A stretch of 64,000 nucleotides of DNA from JAWWPG01 sp963820035 (lineage in GTDB: Bacteria; Actinomycetota; Actinomycetes; Propionibacteriales; Nocardioidaceae): NCBI GenBank assembly GCA_963820035.1, contig CAWFYK010000007.1:124001-188000 (forward strand), read 5' to 3'. The number at the start of each line of letters is the position of its first letter. Position 1 is the first letter of the stretch. Below are positions 8,694-17,009 of the stretch, piece by piece. The position numbers and the translations under genes were made by a program. The notes beneath the pieces are model-generated. The model ran no database searches and was not told the origin of the DNA. It saw only the letters and a program-made list of their open reading frames with translations.

Positions 8694-9431
8694 ATGACAG
8701 CGGACTCGCCCCTCGCCCAGTCGCGACTCGACGAGCTGTGGGACTTCGGCGACCCAGCCCTGTCTGAGGAGCGGTTCGCAGGCGCGGAGCGGGTCGCCGT
8801 GAGCTCGGACCAGCGGGCCGAGCTCCGCACCCAGCGGGCCAGGGCACTCGGGCTGCTGGAACGCTTCGATGAAGCCGAGTCGCTGCTCGACGCCATCGAG
8901 CCGACCAGCCCGACAGTGCGGACCCGAATGCTCCTCGAGCGCGGTCGGCTGCGGAACTCTTCTGGACGGCCGACGGACGCCGTCCCCTTCTTCGAGGAAG
9001 CCGCCGAGGTCGCGAAGAGCCACGACCTCACGTTTCTCGCCGTTGACGCCCTCCACATGCTCGCCATCGCAGATCCTCGTTCCGCCGCACGCCATACCAA
9101 CGACGCCTTGGCTCTCGTCGAGGCCACCGACGACGTGCGTACACAGCGCTGGGCGGTCTCGTTGCACAACAACCTGGGCTGGGCGCTCCACGACGAAGGC
9201 CACTACGTTGACGCGCTGGACGAGTTCGAGGCGGCACATCGGGTGAGCATGGAAGTCGGCACCGATGCGCAGGAGTACGTCGCGCGGTGGGCGATCGCAC
9301 GTTGCCTGAGGTCTCTAGGCCGTAACCAGGAAGCCCTCCTCATGCAGGAGCGGCTTGCCGTCGAGGACCCTGACGACGGCTATGTCGTCGAAGAGCTGGC
9401 GGCCTTGCGCGTGGCGATGGACGCCGGCTGA
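8694..9431 (+). CDS. Tetratricopeptide-repeat protein
   Basis: This 245-residue cytoplasmic protein is built of TPR-like helical hairpins. Examples are RAELRTQRARALGLLERFDEAESLL (about 43-68), AVSLHNNLGWALHDEGHYVDALDEFEAA (about 154-180) and RWAIARCLRSLGRNQEALLMQERL. No catalytic domain, signal peptide or membrane segment is visible. TPR proteins act as scaffolds in protein-protein contacts; the partner here is unknown. The ATG at 8694 sits six bases after TAGACT, consistent with a leaderless message. It appears to be transcribed alone. Confidence 0.7.
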   Translation: MTADSPLAQSRLDELWDFGDPALSEERFAGAERVAVSSDQRAELRTQRARALGLLERFDEAESLLDAIEPTSPTVRTRMLLERGRLRNSSGRPTDAVPFFEEAAEVAKSHDLTFLAVDALHMLAIADPRSAARHTNDALALVEATDDVRTQRWAVSLHNNLGWALHDEGHYVDALDEFEAAHRVSMEVGTDAQEYVARWAIARCLRSLGRNQEALLMQERLAVEDPDDGYVVEELAALRVAMDAG

Positions 9432-9545
9432 AGGAGCCTCCGATGAACCGTTCGGCGACCGAGACCGTTGTTTAGGGTGAGACGCCGCATCCGGCGACGC
9501 CACGGCCGGTAGGCCGTCGAAGCGGGGGAAGAAAGCACCAAGCCC

Positions 9546-10118
9546 ATGAATACATCGCGTTTCCACCTGTCCACGCACACCCTCGTCCGGGCTGGCCAGC
9601 TCGCCGGCACGGCGACCGGCGCACTCGTCCTGCTCGCCGCCTGCGGCGGCTCGTCCAGCCCGTCGACGTCGACGATCCAGTCGAGCCCACCGACCTCGTC
9701 AGCCCACGGAGTGACGCTGACGACCCACCATGGCAAGCTCGGCACCTATGTCACCGACTCGGCCGGCCGGTCGATCTATCTGTTCGCCTCTGACCAGAGC
9801 GGAAAGTCCACCTGCTCCGGCTCGTGCACGCAGTACTGGCCGCCGCTCACTACCACCGGCCCGGCCAAGGCGTCGGGGTTCGCGAGCGGCACGGTCGGCA
9901 CCATCACCCGAACGGACGGGACCAAGCAGGTGACGTATGACGGTCACCCCCTCTACTACTTCGTCGGTGACACCTCAGCCGGGGCCACCACCGGTCAAGG
10001 CAGCGACAACTTCGGCGCGAAGTGGTGGCTCCTCACTCCAGCCGGCAAGGCCATCACGAGCGCACCGGCACCTGCTTCCGCGCCGACGAGCTCGTCCGGC
10101 GGTGGGGGCTACTCATGA
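9546..10118 (+). CDS. Lipoprotein with two secreted COG4315/PF03640-type repeats
   Basis: This 190-residue protein has a signal peptide ending in a lipobox, LVLLAACGG (about residues 27-35), so it should be anchored outside the membrane. Two copies of the secreted repeat follow: YVTDSAGRSIYLFASDQ...CSGSCTQYWPPL and ITRTDGTKQVTYDGHPLYYFVGD...WWLLTPAG. The conserved cysteine pair in CSGSC and the WWxxxPxG end are typical of PF03640. The function of this family is unknown. A serine- and threonine-rich linker (SSSPSTSTIQSSPPTSS) joins the lipobox to the repeats. The C-terminus is a short Ala/Ser/Gly tail. It converges with the DUF1501 gene with only six bases between. Confidence 0.85.
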   Translation: MNTSRFHLSTHTLVRAGQLAGTATGALVLLAACGGSSSPSTSTIQSSPPTSSAHGVTLTTHHGKLGTYVTDSAGRSIYLFASDQSGKSTCSGSCTQYWPPLTTTGPAKASGFASGTVGTITRTDGTKQVTYDGHPLYYFVGDTSAGATTGQGSDNFGAKWWLLTPAGKAITSAPAPASAPTSSSGGGGYS

Positions 10119-10124
10119 CCGAGG

Positions 10125-11417
10125 TCATGCTCCCGTCATCACACCCACATGTTCAGGTTTGAAGCCAGGAAAGAGCTTGGCGAGGCTGACGCCGGGGAAG
10201 CGGGTCTTGACGACCTCCCACAGCACGGAACGGTAGTCGGTCGTGACCTTCAGGTCGCCGTCCACCAAGCGTGCTGTGCCGAGTCCCGGCCAGGTCCCAT
10301 ATACCCTGCCGCCCTTGACACCGGCACCCATCACGAACATGGCGTTGCCGTAGCCGTGGTCGAGCCCGGCATCGCCGTTCTCCTCCACCCGGCGTCCGAA
10401 CTCGCTGATCGTCAACAGAGTGACGTGTGAGGCCAGTCCACCCAGGTCCTCGAGGAAAGAGCTGACGCAGCGCGCCAGGTCGTCGACCATGAGCCGCATC
10501 TCGCCCACGTCGAGCGTGCCGAGGTCGGTGTGCATATCCCATGACGAGTGGTCGACGGTGATGACCTCGGCCCCGACGTCCGACCGGATGAGGCGTGCGG
10601 ACTGAGCCAGAGCCAACCCGAGGTCCGAGCCCGGATAGTGCGCTCCGTGCTGCGGATGCGCGGGCGTCCGCAACACCGGCTTCCACCGGGCGGCCGTCCG
10701 GATCCCCTCCCGCCCGGCGTGCCCGAGCAGCCCACTCGCATGATTCCACGTCACGTCGAGCGCGGCCTTGCGTTGCGGCATCGCGTTCACCGGCCCGTAG
10801 ATCTGGATCCGCTCGACGTCCACCGCTGCCAAGGTCGGCTGGGGGCCGTAGATCTCCGTCTCCGGGACACTCTGCCCCACCTGCACGGCGCCGAACAGGC
10901 TGTCGGGCTCCGTCATGCCGACCATCCGGTTGAGCCAGCCGACTCGCTCCGCAGAACCCGGGGCAGCCTCCTCCACCTCCTCGATAGCAGCGAAGTGCGA
11001 CCGGTTGGGGGCCGGCAGGCCGACCGCCTGGACGGCGGCCATCTTCCCGCCGCTCCACATCTTCTTGAGCGGGGCGAAGTTCGGATGCAGACCGAACATG
11101 CCGTCCGTCACGAGCAGCTGCGACGCCGGAATGGCAATGGTCGGGCGGGCCTTGGCGTAGCCGTGGTCGCCGTAGGGCACGACCAGAGACATGCCATCGG
11201 CACCGCCGCGCTGGCTCAACACGACAAGGACGTTCTTCGCGTGGCCGCTGGCCGCGAAGGCAGTCTGCTGGAACACCGTGCCATGCATGGTGGACATCAC
11301 GCCGCCAGCGGTGACAACGCCAAGACCCTTCAAGAAGCTGCGCCGCGAGGTGAGTGAACGGTGGAACTCTTCGCATCCCGGGTGCACGTGCGTGCTTCGT
11401 TCCTGGTTGTTTCGCAT
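10125..11417 (-). CDS. DUF1501 family protein with Tat signal
   Basis: This 430-residue protein carries a twin-arginine signal, SRRSFLKGLG, at about residues 24-33, followed by a hydrophobic stretch to FAASGHA. It is therefore likely exported folded by Tat. The mature part matches DUF1501 (sulfatase/alkaline-phosphatase-like fold): VLVVLSQRGGADGMSLVVPYGD near the start, VDHSSWDMHTDLG in the middle, and ISEFGRRVEENGDAGLDHGYGNAMFVMG near residue 350. Such proteins are found next to DUF1800 proteins, as here (22 bp gap). The biochemical role is not established. The start at 11417 has GGAAGGGA about ten bases upstream. Confidence 0.88.
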   Translation of the reverse strand: MRNNQERSTHVHPGCEEFHRSLTSRRSFLKGLGVVTAGGVMSTMHGTVFQQTAFAASGHAKNVLVVLSQRGGADGMSLVVPYGDHGYAKARPTIAIPASQLLVTDGMFGLHPNFAPLKKMWSGGKMAAVQAVGLPAPNRSHFAAIEEVEEAAPGSAERVGWLNRMVGMTEPDSLFGAVQVGQSVPETEIYGPQPTLAAVDVERIQIYGPVNAMPQRKAALDVTWNHASGLLGHAGREGIRTAARWKPVLRTPAHPQHGAHYPGSDLGLALAQSARLIRSDVGAEVITVDHSSWDMHTDLGTLDVGEMRLMVDDLARCVSSFLEDLGGLASHVTLLTISEFGRRVEENGDAGLDHGYGNAMFVMGAGVKGGRVYGTWPGLGTARLVDGDLKVTTDYRSVLWEVVKTRFPGVSLAKLFPGFKPEHVGVMTGA

Positions 11418-11439
11418 GATGTCTCGTCCCTTCCGGACG

Positions 11440-12951
11440 TCAGCGACTAAGGTGCTCAGGGGTGTCGAGGATGCTGACCAGCAGCCGCGGGAACTCGTAG
11501 GCGATGAGACGATGCTGTGCGTCGATCATCTCCTTTGGTTTGATGTCCGTTGCCACACAGGCCGCCTGAAGCATCGTCGCGCTGCATGGCATGAACAGCG
11601 TGGTACGCACGACGTAGTCGACGACCTCGTCGAAACGCGCCGGCAGCTTGGGCATCCAATCCATCGGCTTGCGGTACGTGATTCCCTGGCTGGGGAAGAT
11701 GCCGGTTGTCGCGTACCAGTGGATCCGCATCGAGCCGAGGATCCGGCCGGCACCCGTCCAGGCCGGGGCCACGTCGGGAAAGCCGTTAGGTGGGGGCCAG
11801 TCGTAGACCACCTGGCCGATCGCCCTGCTCACGCTGATGAACTGGTTGGCGGCGTCCTTCTCGTGATGGGGCCGTGCGACGGTGGCGCCGGCGAGGGTCC
11901 ACGTCGCCACGGCATCCTCGACCGGCGTGCGGACCTTCTGCAGAACAGATCCCTTGAACTCCTCGGAGGCAACCATGGCGCGTAGGACCGGGACGATGTC
12001 GGTTCCTGAGTTGAGATAGATCTTGGCCAGCGAGCTGACGAGCGCATGCGACGGAGTGTCCGAGACGAAGCGCGTGGCGAGCCGCTGACAGATTCGCTGA
12101 GCCGTCGCAGGGTGATGTGCCAGGTAGGACAGGTACTGCGCAAGCACCGGACGGCCGTCGCGGTCAGCGTTGGGTGACGAGAAGCCCATCACCCTCACCC
12201 GGCCGACCCAGTGGTCCGCCTTGACGTAGGACTGCTGCCACGTGGCCCCTTTGTCGACGTGGAAGCCGGTAAGGATCCGAGCAGAGTCGATGACCTCGTT
12301 CTCGGTGTAGCCGCCTTCGACACCGACCGTGTGACACTCGAGCAGCTCGCGGCCGAGGTTCTCGTTGATGGCATCGGCGGTCGACTCGACGTTGTTCAGA
12401 TACAAGCCCATAGCCGGGTGCTGGATCGCCTCGTGCAGGAGATCGTCGAACCGGCCAAGTGCATGCTTACGGATGACGTTCTCGTATTCCACGCGCCACA
12501 TCCACGACTCCGAGTTGGGTGACGCGACATGGACGAGGTTCGACCAGAAGTCGACCATCAGCTCCTCGACCTGGCGTTCCGTGAGCAGTCTCCTCAGCAT
12601 CACCCACGATGCGAGATCCTGCATCATCTCCCAGCCGTCTTCGACGCCCGACTGGTAGCGGCGCCATTTCTGCATCGGTGTGAGGGCAAGGACGGGGAAC
12701 CAGGACCAGAGCTCGTTCGCCTTATGGTCCGGGATTCGGTCCGGGGTCAGCTGCCTCTCGAACCACGCGCGCGGACCGCCGGCTGCCGCCACATCTGCGA
12801 TGCGGTTCGACGTCACTCCGGCCGTGAAACGGCTGAGCATATGTCGAGTCATGGCATCCGGAAGGGACACCTGCCGATACCGGACGGCGGCGTCGCCTGA
12901 GAGAGCCGATCTGCGTGCGGTGGCACGGGAAGCCTTGGACTGGGTGCGCAT
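11440..12951 (-). CDS. DUF1800 family protein
   Basis: This 503-residue protein is the usual operon partner of DUF1501. Recognisable family segments are HMLSRFTAGVTSNRIADVAAAG near residue 37, MVDFWSNLVHVASPNSESW near 140, NLGRELLECHTVGVEGGYTENEV near 210 and YLAHHPATAQRICQRLATRFVSD near 280. No clear signal peptide is seen, unlike the partner. The function is unknown; the pair is common in Planctomycetes, Bacteroidetes and Actinobacteria. The ATG at 12951 has GCGAGG just upstream. A 266-bp gap separates it from the divergent HAD phosphatase gene. Confidence 0.87.
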   Translation of the reverse strand: MRTQSKASRATARRSALSGDAAVRYRQVSLPDAMTRHMLSRFTAGVTSNRIADVAAAGGPRAWFERQLTPDRIPDHKANELWSWFPVLALTPMQKWRRYQSGVEDGWEMMQDLASWVMLRRLLTERQVEELMVDFWSNLVHVASPNSESWMWRVEYENVIRKHALGRFDDLLHEAIQHPAMGLYLNNVESTADAINENLGRELLECHTVGVEGGYTENEVIDSARILTGFHVDKGATWQQSYVKADHWVGRVRVMGFSSPNADRDGRPVLAQYLSYLAHHPATAQRICQRLATRFVSDTPSHALVSSLAKIYLNSGTDIVPVLRAMVASEEFKGSVLQKVRTPVEDAVATWTLAGATVARPHHEKDAANQFISVSRAIGQVVYDWPPPNGFPDVAPAWTGAGRILGSMRIHWYATTGIFPSQGITYRKPMDWMPKLPARFDEVVDYVVRTTLFMPCSATMLQAACVATDIKPKEMIDAQHRLIAYEFPRLLVSILDTPEHLSR

Positions 12952-13217
12952 GGGGCCTCGCTAGCGTTGTTCTTCCACCCGACGGCCGGCGATGGAACGT
13001 CGGATTGCTCGAAGCTCGATTCGTCATGAGCTCCGTTCAACGAGTCCTGATCGTGTCCGGATCTGCCGGTTTCGTCAACCCCCGAAAGCCCGTTCCGGCC
13101 AGCTGGCAGGCAGAGTCGGATGCCGCTATTGACGATCTCACCAGGGGCTCCCTGTCGATCCGCTCTGCCAGGGCGGGACAATGATCCGACGGGCCACGAC
13201 GACTGAGGATCACGACG
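12952..13217. other. Intergenic region, divergent promoters presumed
   Basis: This stretch separates two divergent genes. Short open frames of about 50 residues cross it on both strands, but none has a recognisable domain, Shine-Dalgarno sequence or -10 box close to a start. Nothing else was recognised. Confidence 0.4.
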
Positions 13218-13994
13218 ATGACGCATGCTGCTGCGGAGTTCTGGCTGATGGACATGGACGGGGTCCTGGTCCATGAGGACAGGGCGCTGCCGGGTGCAGC
13301 GGAGTTCCTGCAACGCCTCGACGAGCGGGACCGCCGTTTCCTGGTGCTGACGAACAACTCGATCTATACCCCGCGTGACCTGTCGGCGCGGCTCGCGAAC
13401 GCGGGTCTCCAGGTCGCTGAGGAGGCGATCTGGACCTCGGCGCTGGCCACCGCCGACTTCCTGGCGAACCAGCTGCCGCAGGGGTCGGCGTACGTCATCG
13501 GGGAGGCGGGCCTGACGACTGCACTTCACGAGGTCGGCTACGTGCTCACCGACACGGACCCCGACTATGTCGTGCTCGGCGAGACGCGCACCTATTCGTT
13601 CGAGGCCATCACCCGGGCGATCCGGCTCGTGAGCAACGGATCGCGCTTCATCGCGACAAACCCCGACGTCACGGGTCCTTCCCCGGAGGGACCGCTGCCG
13701 GCCACGGGCTCGGTCGCCGCTCTGGTGAGCAAGGCAACCGGTGCCAGCCCCTACTTCATCGGGAAACCCAACCCGATGATGCTCCGAAGTGCGATGAACC
13801 GGATCGAAGCGCACTCCGAGGTGACGGTGATGATCGGTGACCGGATGGACACCGATGTCGTGGCCGGCATCGAGGCAGGTCTCGAGACCATCCTGGTCCT
13901 GAGCGGCTCGACGACCCGGGAACAGGTGCACCGGTTCCCGTTCCGACCGAGCCGGGTCTTCGACTCCATTGCAGACGCCATCGAGCTCGTGTGA
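13218..13994 (+). CDS. HAD-IIA family phosphatase (NagD-like)
   Basis: This 258-residue haloacid-dehalogenase-type hydrolase removes phosphate from small phosphorylated metabolites. Motif I MDMDGVL is at residues 12-18 with nucleophile Asp12 or Asp14. Motif II VLTNNS is near 45, GKPNP with the catalytic lysine is near 188, and motif IV GDRMDTDV is near 213. The cap domain between motifs II and III is the large C2 type, which places it with NagD, AraL and p-nitrophenyl phosphatases. The substrate is unknown. GAGGA lies eight bases before the ATG. It is 55 bp upstream of hisE on the same strand, but histidinol-phosphate phosphatase is not implied, since those belong to other families. Confidence 0.85.
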   Translation: MTHAAAEFWLMDMDGVLVHEDRALPGAAEFLQRLDERDRRFLVLTNNSIYTPRDLSARLANAGLQVAEEAIWTSALATADFLANQLPQGSAYVIGEAGLTTALHEVGYVLTDTDPDYVVLGETRTYSFEAITRAIRLVSNGSRFIATNPDVTGPSPEGPLPATGSVAALVSKATGASPYFIGKPNPMMLRSAMNRIEAHSEVTVMIGDRMDTDVVAGIEAGLETILVLSGSTTREQVHRFPFRPSRVFDSIADAIELV

Positions 13995-14049
13995 GAGCAC
14001 ACCGACCGATGGATCGAGGTCGAACGCACTCGGACTACAGTTTCCCGGC

Positions 14050-14313
14050 ATGAAGACGTTCGACGGGCTGTATGACGAGCTGTCGCGGAAGGTGCGTGAG
14101 CGAACCGAGGGCTCTCGCACGGTCTCCGAGGTCGACGCCGGCGTGCATGCCATCGGCAAGAAGCTCGTCGAGGAGGCCGCTGAATCCTGGATGGCCGCCG
14201 TTCACGAGACCAAGGAACGCACCGCAGAGGAGATCAGCCAGCTCCTCTACCACGCGCAGGTGCTGATGCTGGCCAGTGGTCTCGAGCTCGAGGACGTCTA
14301 TGCCCACCTATGA
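14050..14313 (+). CDS. hisE: Phosphoribosyl-ATP pyrophosphatase
   Basis: This 87-residue enzyme hydrolyses phosphoribosyl-ATP to phosphoribosyl-AMP, step two of histidine synthesis. It is a small all-helical MazG-like protein with the metal-binding residues in GKKLVEEAAESWMAA and ERTAEEISQLLYHAQVLM. Many bacteria fuse this domain to HisI; here it is separate, as is usual in actinobacteria. The start at 14050 is eight bases after TACAGT, so a leaderless message is possible. The gene is 12 bp before hisG and forms a two-gene unit that faces the main his operon across a pseudogene and a repeat element. Confidence 0.93.
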   Translation: MKTFDGLYDELSRKVRERTEGSRTVSEVDAGVHAIGKKLVEEAAESWMAAVHETKERTAEEISQLLYHAQVLMLASGLELEDVYAHL

Positions 14314-14325
14314 CGACGCCCGACC

Positions 14326-15171
14326 ATGCTGAGGATTGCCGTTCCCAACAAGGGATCTCTCTCCGACGCCGCGACAGCCATGCTCAAGGAGGCGGGCTAC
14401 CGCCAGCGCCGCGACGCGCACGATCTTGCGGTCACCGACACGGACAACGACGTCGAGTTCTTCTATCTACGACCCCGTGATATCGCGGTCTATGTCGGTG
14501 AGGGCACCCTCGACGTCGGGCTGACCGGCCGCGACCTGATGCTCGACTCGGGCGCCTCCCTGGACGAGCTCATGTCGTTGGGGTTCGGTGACTCGGTGTT
14601 CGCGTTCGCGGGACCCGCCGGGCGGTTCACCTCGTTGACGGACCTCGCCGGCACGCGCGTTGCGACGGCGTACCCCGGCCTGGTCGAGCGCTACCTCGCG
14701 ATCCGCCAGGTCGACGCGCACGTCGTACGCCTCGACGGCGCCGTCGAGACTGCAGTTCGACTCGGCGTCGCCGACGCCATCGCCGACGTCGTCTCCACCG
14801 GGACAACCCTCCGGCAGGCCGGACTGGCACCTTTCGGCGAGCCCCTGATGCGCTCGGAAGCCGTGCTGGTCGGTCGAGCGAGCGCCCCGGAGAACCCCGA
14901 CCTGGAGGTCTTCCTCCGCCGAATGCAGGGCGTGTTGGTGGCCCGGCGTTATGTCATGCTCGACTACGACGTGCAGGAGAGCCAGGTGGACCAGGCGTGC
15001 GCGATCACTCCGGGCATCGAGTCTCCCACCGTGTCTCCGCTTCATCGCGAAGGCTGGTTCGCGGTCCGCGCCATGGTGCCCCGAGTCGAGGCGCAGGCAG
15101 TGATGGACCGGCTCTATGACCTCGGAGCGCGAGGAATCCTCGTCACGACGATCCACGCGTGTCGGCTGTGA
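14326..15171 (+). CDS. hisG: ATP phosphoribosyltransferase, long form
   Basis: This is the committed, feedback-regulated first step of histidine synthesis, joining ATP and PRPP. The 281 residues correspond to the long HisG with a C-terminal PII-like regulatory domain that binds histidine, so no HisZ is needed. LRIAVPNKGSLSD at the N-terminus, DVGLTGRDLMLDSG near 64 and DAIADVVSTGTTLRQAGL (the PRPP-binding region) near 150 are family motifs. The regulatory domain runs from about 210, with ESPTVSPLHREGWFAVRAMVPR. It is coupled to hisE. A weak GC hairpin follows at about 15187-15204. Confidence 0.95.
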   Translation: MLRIAVPNKGSLSDAATAMLKEAGYRQRRDAHDLAVTDTDNDVEFFYLRPRDIAVYVGEGTLDVGLTGRDLMLDSGASLDELMSLGFGDSVFAFAGPAGRFTSLTDLAGTRVATAYPGLVERYLAIRQVDAHVVRLDGAVETAVRLGVADAIADVVSTGTTLRQAGLAPFGEPLMRSEAVLVGRASAPENPDLEVFLRRMQGVLVARRYVMLDYDVQESQVDQACAITPGIESPTVSPLHREGWFAVRAMVPRVEAQAVMDRLYDLGARGILVTTIHACRL

Positions 15172-15281
15172 CCCAGACGTTCTGAGCCGGTGACCCGCCG
15201 GCCCTCCGAAGGTTTTGCCGACCAGCCGAAAGCGTCCTTATGGGGAGGTTCAGGGTGCCATTTTGACGAGCGAACCCCGTT

Positions 15282-15903
15282 GTGACGCCCCTCACCCCAG
15301 CGACGCCTTTCACGCCTGACCACCCTGGAAGCGAGCGGCATGCACGAGTCCCTGCCAAGCTGGGCGCACTCGCGGCCCGGAAGCCCTGGTACTTCATCGG
15401 AGCGTGGCTGATCGTCCTGCTCGTGGTGGTGGGGCTGAACAGCCAGTTCGGTGGCACGTTCGCCAACGACTACACCGTCCCCGGCAGCCAGTCGTCGACC
15501 GGACTCGACGTGCTGACGAAGAACTTCCCCGAGAAGGGCGGCTACGCCGGCAGCATCGTCTTCCACAGCCGGTCGCCCAACAGTCCGCGGCCGTCTCCTC
15601 GTCGCGAGACACCGCGAGGGTCGTGACGATGGGATGCCGGTGATCGACTCCATCGCCCGGGCCACCTCGACGTCCGGGGCTGCCGTCTTGGTGGCGGGCG
15701 GAACGGTGGTCATCGCCATCCTCGGTCTCTATGTGTCCGGGGTGCCCTTCGTGGGGGCACTCGGCCTCTCGTCCGCGCTCGTCGTCGCGGTCACGATCGT
15801 GTCGGCCCTGACGTTGGTGCCCGCCCTGCTCGCGCTGCTGCTTCTCGACGGGCCCTCGGCAGCTCCCCCCTTCCCGAGCCCGCCGCCGTCACCGACTAAC
15901 TGA
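15282..15903 (+). pseudogene. Decayed MMPL/RND-family transporter
   Basis: The first part (15282 to about 15570) encodes an MMPL N-terminus: a first membrane helix ARKPWYFIGAWLIVLLVVVGLNSQF, then NDYTVPGSQSSTGLDVLTKNFPEKGGYAGSIVF. The frame then shifts, since the next family-like words (AQQSAAVSSS) are in another frame. After a stop at 15626, a third piece (15634-15903) encodes internal membrane helices VLVAGGTVVIAILGLYVSGVPFVGALGLSSALVVAVTIVSALTLVPALLALLL. Intact MMPL proteins are about 700 or more residues, so a large central part and the second half are missing. The remnant ends just before the repeat element at 15909. Confidence 0.75.
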
Positions 15904-15908
15904 CCTCC

Positions 15909-15989
15909 GAGATTTCGGCACCCGAGACTTTCGGCACCACCATCCGAGACTTCCGGCACCACCATCCGAGAGTTTCGGCACCACCATCC
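15909..15989. repeat. 22-bp tandem repeat array, left arm (3 full and 1 short unit)
   Basis: Full units at 15924-15945, 15946-15967 and 15968-15989 read GAGACTTYCGGCACCACCAT plus CC. A shortened unit lies at 15909-15922. This is the reverse complement of the array at 16429-16614. Confidence 0.85.
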
Positions 15990-16428
15990 GAGCTCCCGTG
16001 ACGTGGGTACGACGGCGCCAGGTCGGCCGATGGTCCCCCAGGTCAGGGACTCTGCTCTGGTCTGGACGTGAAAGGGCAGAGACGCAACCGCTTCGCGTCA
16101 CCCCGTTAGAGCAGGCGCCTCGCCTTGGGGATCGCGAACGTAACCAGGCACGTGCGTGCAAGTTGCGGATCGCCAATCTGACCGAAACAACAACGCACCT
16201 GCGTGATTGTGTACGCCGTACGAGATGTAACCACGAGAACGGGCGTGTCGCCAGGGCTGCGGCGTCAATGCCCTTGTCATCCAACGCCCAGGGTGAGGCG
16301 CCAGCCGGCCGGGAGGGCCCCGAAACCCGCCCTGTCACTGCGCTTTTCACGTTCAGACCAGCGCGGGCTGCCCTGACCGGCGGGACCATCCGCCCGACCT
16401 GGCGCCGCCGTACCCACGTCATAAGCCC
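15990..16428. repeat. Long imperfect palindrome (MITE-like or hairpin element)
   Basis: Between the two 22-bp arrays lies a stretch whose two ends are inverted copies. The left end from 15998 and the complement of the right end from 16422 both read TGACGTGGGTACGRCGGCGC, then CAGGTCGG, then GATGGTCCC, GGTCAGGG and CTGGTCTGRACGTGAAA. Weaker similarity continues inward (GGCGCCTCRCCYTGGG). The arms are at least about 90 bp each. Open frames starting MTWVRRRQVGR occur on both strands simply because of this symmetry. No transposase or conserved protein is encoded. The region holds no gene. Confidence 0.8.
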
Positions 16429-16614
16429 GGATGGTGGTGCCGGAACTCTCGGATGGTGGTGCCGGAACTCTCGGATGGTGGTGCCGAAACTCTCGGATCG
16501 TCGTACCGGAACTCTCGGATCGTGGTGCCGGAACTCTCGGATCGTGGTGCCGAAACTCTCGGATCGTGGTGCCGAAACTCTCGGATCGTGGTGCCGAAAG
16601 TCTCGGATCGTCGG
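16429..16614. repeat. 22-bp tandem repeat array, right arm (8 full units and 1 partial)
   Basis: Eight contiguous units start at 16429, 16451, 16473, 16495, 16517, 16539, 16561 and 16583, with a partial one at 16605. The consensus is GGATSGTGGTGCCGRAACTC followed by TC. Units have no spacers, so this is not CRISPR. Each unit has a TCGG/CCGA dyad with the neighbouring unit edge. Because 22 is not a multiple of three, all frames stay open as 22-residue repeats; this is probably not coding. Confidence 0.9.
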
Positions 16615-16626
16615 GGGGAGGGAGGG

Positions 16627-16980
16627 TCAGGAGGGAGGGAGGAGTGGGTCGTCGTCGAAGCAGCTGGTGGTGCCGGTATGGCAGGCCGGTCCGGTCTGGT
16701 CGACGAGCAGCAGGACGGTGTCACCGTCACAGTCCAGCCGCACCTCGCGAACCCACTGCGCGTTGCCCGAGGTCTCGCCCTTGACCCAGTACTCCTGACG
16801 GCTCCGGCTCCAGTACGTCGCCCGGCGGGTCTCGAGAGTGCGTCGCAGCGCCTCCGCGTCCATCCAGGCCAGCATCAGCACCTGTCGCGTGGTGCGGTCC
16901 TGGACGACGACGGGAACCAGGCCGGCCGCGTTGGTCGACAGCCGCCCGAGCCACGTCTCAGGCTGCACCGGCTCGCTCAC
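16627..16980 (-). CDS. hisI: Phosphoribosyl-AMP cyclohydrolase
   Basis: This 117-residue zinc enzyme opens the adenine ring of phosphoribosyl-AMP, step three of histidine synthesis. The metal ligands are in RLDCDGDTVLLLVDQTGPACHTGTTSCF (about 83-110): the Asp-Cys-Asp-Asp cluster plus two downstream cysteines. NAAGLVPVVVQD and LMLAWMDAEAL near the N-terminus are family signatures. The GTG at 16980 gives the normal length and has AGGA nine bases upstream. An ATG at 17013 overlaps the hisF stop (ATGA) and would add 11 residues; both starts are plausible. It is the last gene of the minus-strand his operon and ends just before the repeat array. Confidence 0.93.
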   Translation of the reverse strand: MSEPVQPETWLGRLSTNAAGLVPVVVQDRTTRQVLMLAWMDAEALRRTLETRRATYWSRSRQEYWVKGETSGNAQWVREVRLDCDGDTVLLLVDQTGPACHTGTTSCFDDDPLLPPS

Positions 16981-17009
16981 CCCGCCATTGTCCTGAGCCT
17001 CACGTCGCG

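Noticed and set aside
12915..13184. 89-codon open frame between the DUF1800 and HAD genes
   Set aside because: No domain, no start signal, and it begins inside the DUF1800 gene on the other strand.
13218..13994. HAD phosphatase as histidinol-phosphate phosphatase of the his pathway
   Set aside because: Its motifs and large cap are NagD-like; neighbouring hisE is the only hint, which is too weak.
16429..16614. CRISPR array
   Set aside because: Units are contiguous with no spacers and there are no cas genes.
15909..16614. Insertion sequence
   Set aside because: There are long inverted arms but no transposase frame, and no target-site duplication could be recognised.
15998..16798. Open frames starting MTWVRRRQVGR on both strands
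   Set aside because: They arise from the inverted repeat; the later part encodes only the 22-base repeats, which stay open in all frames.
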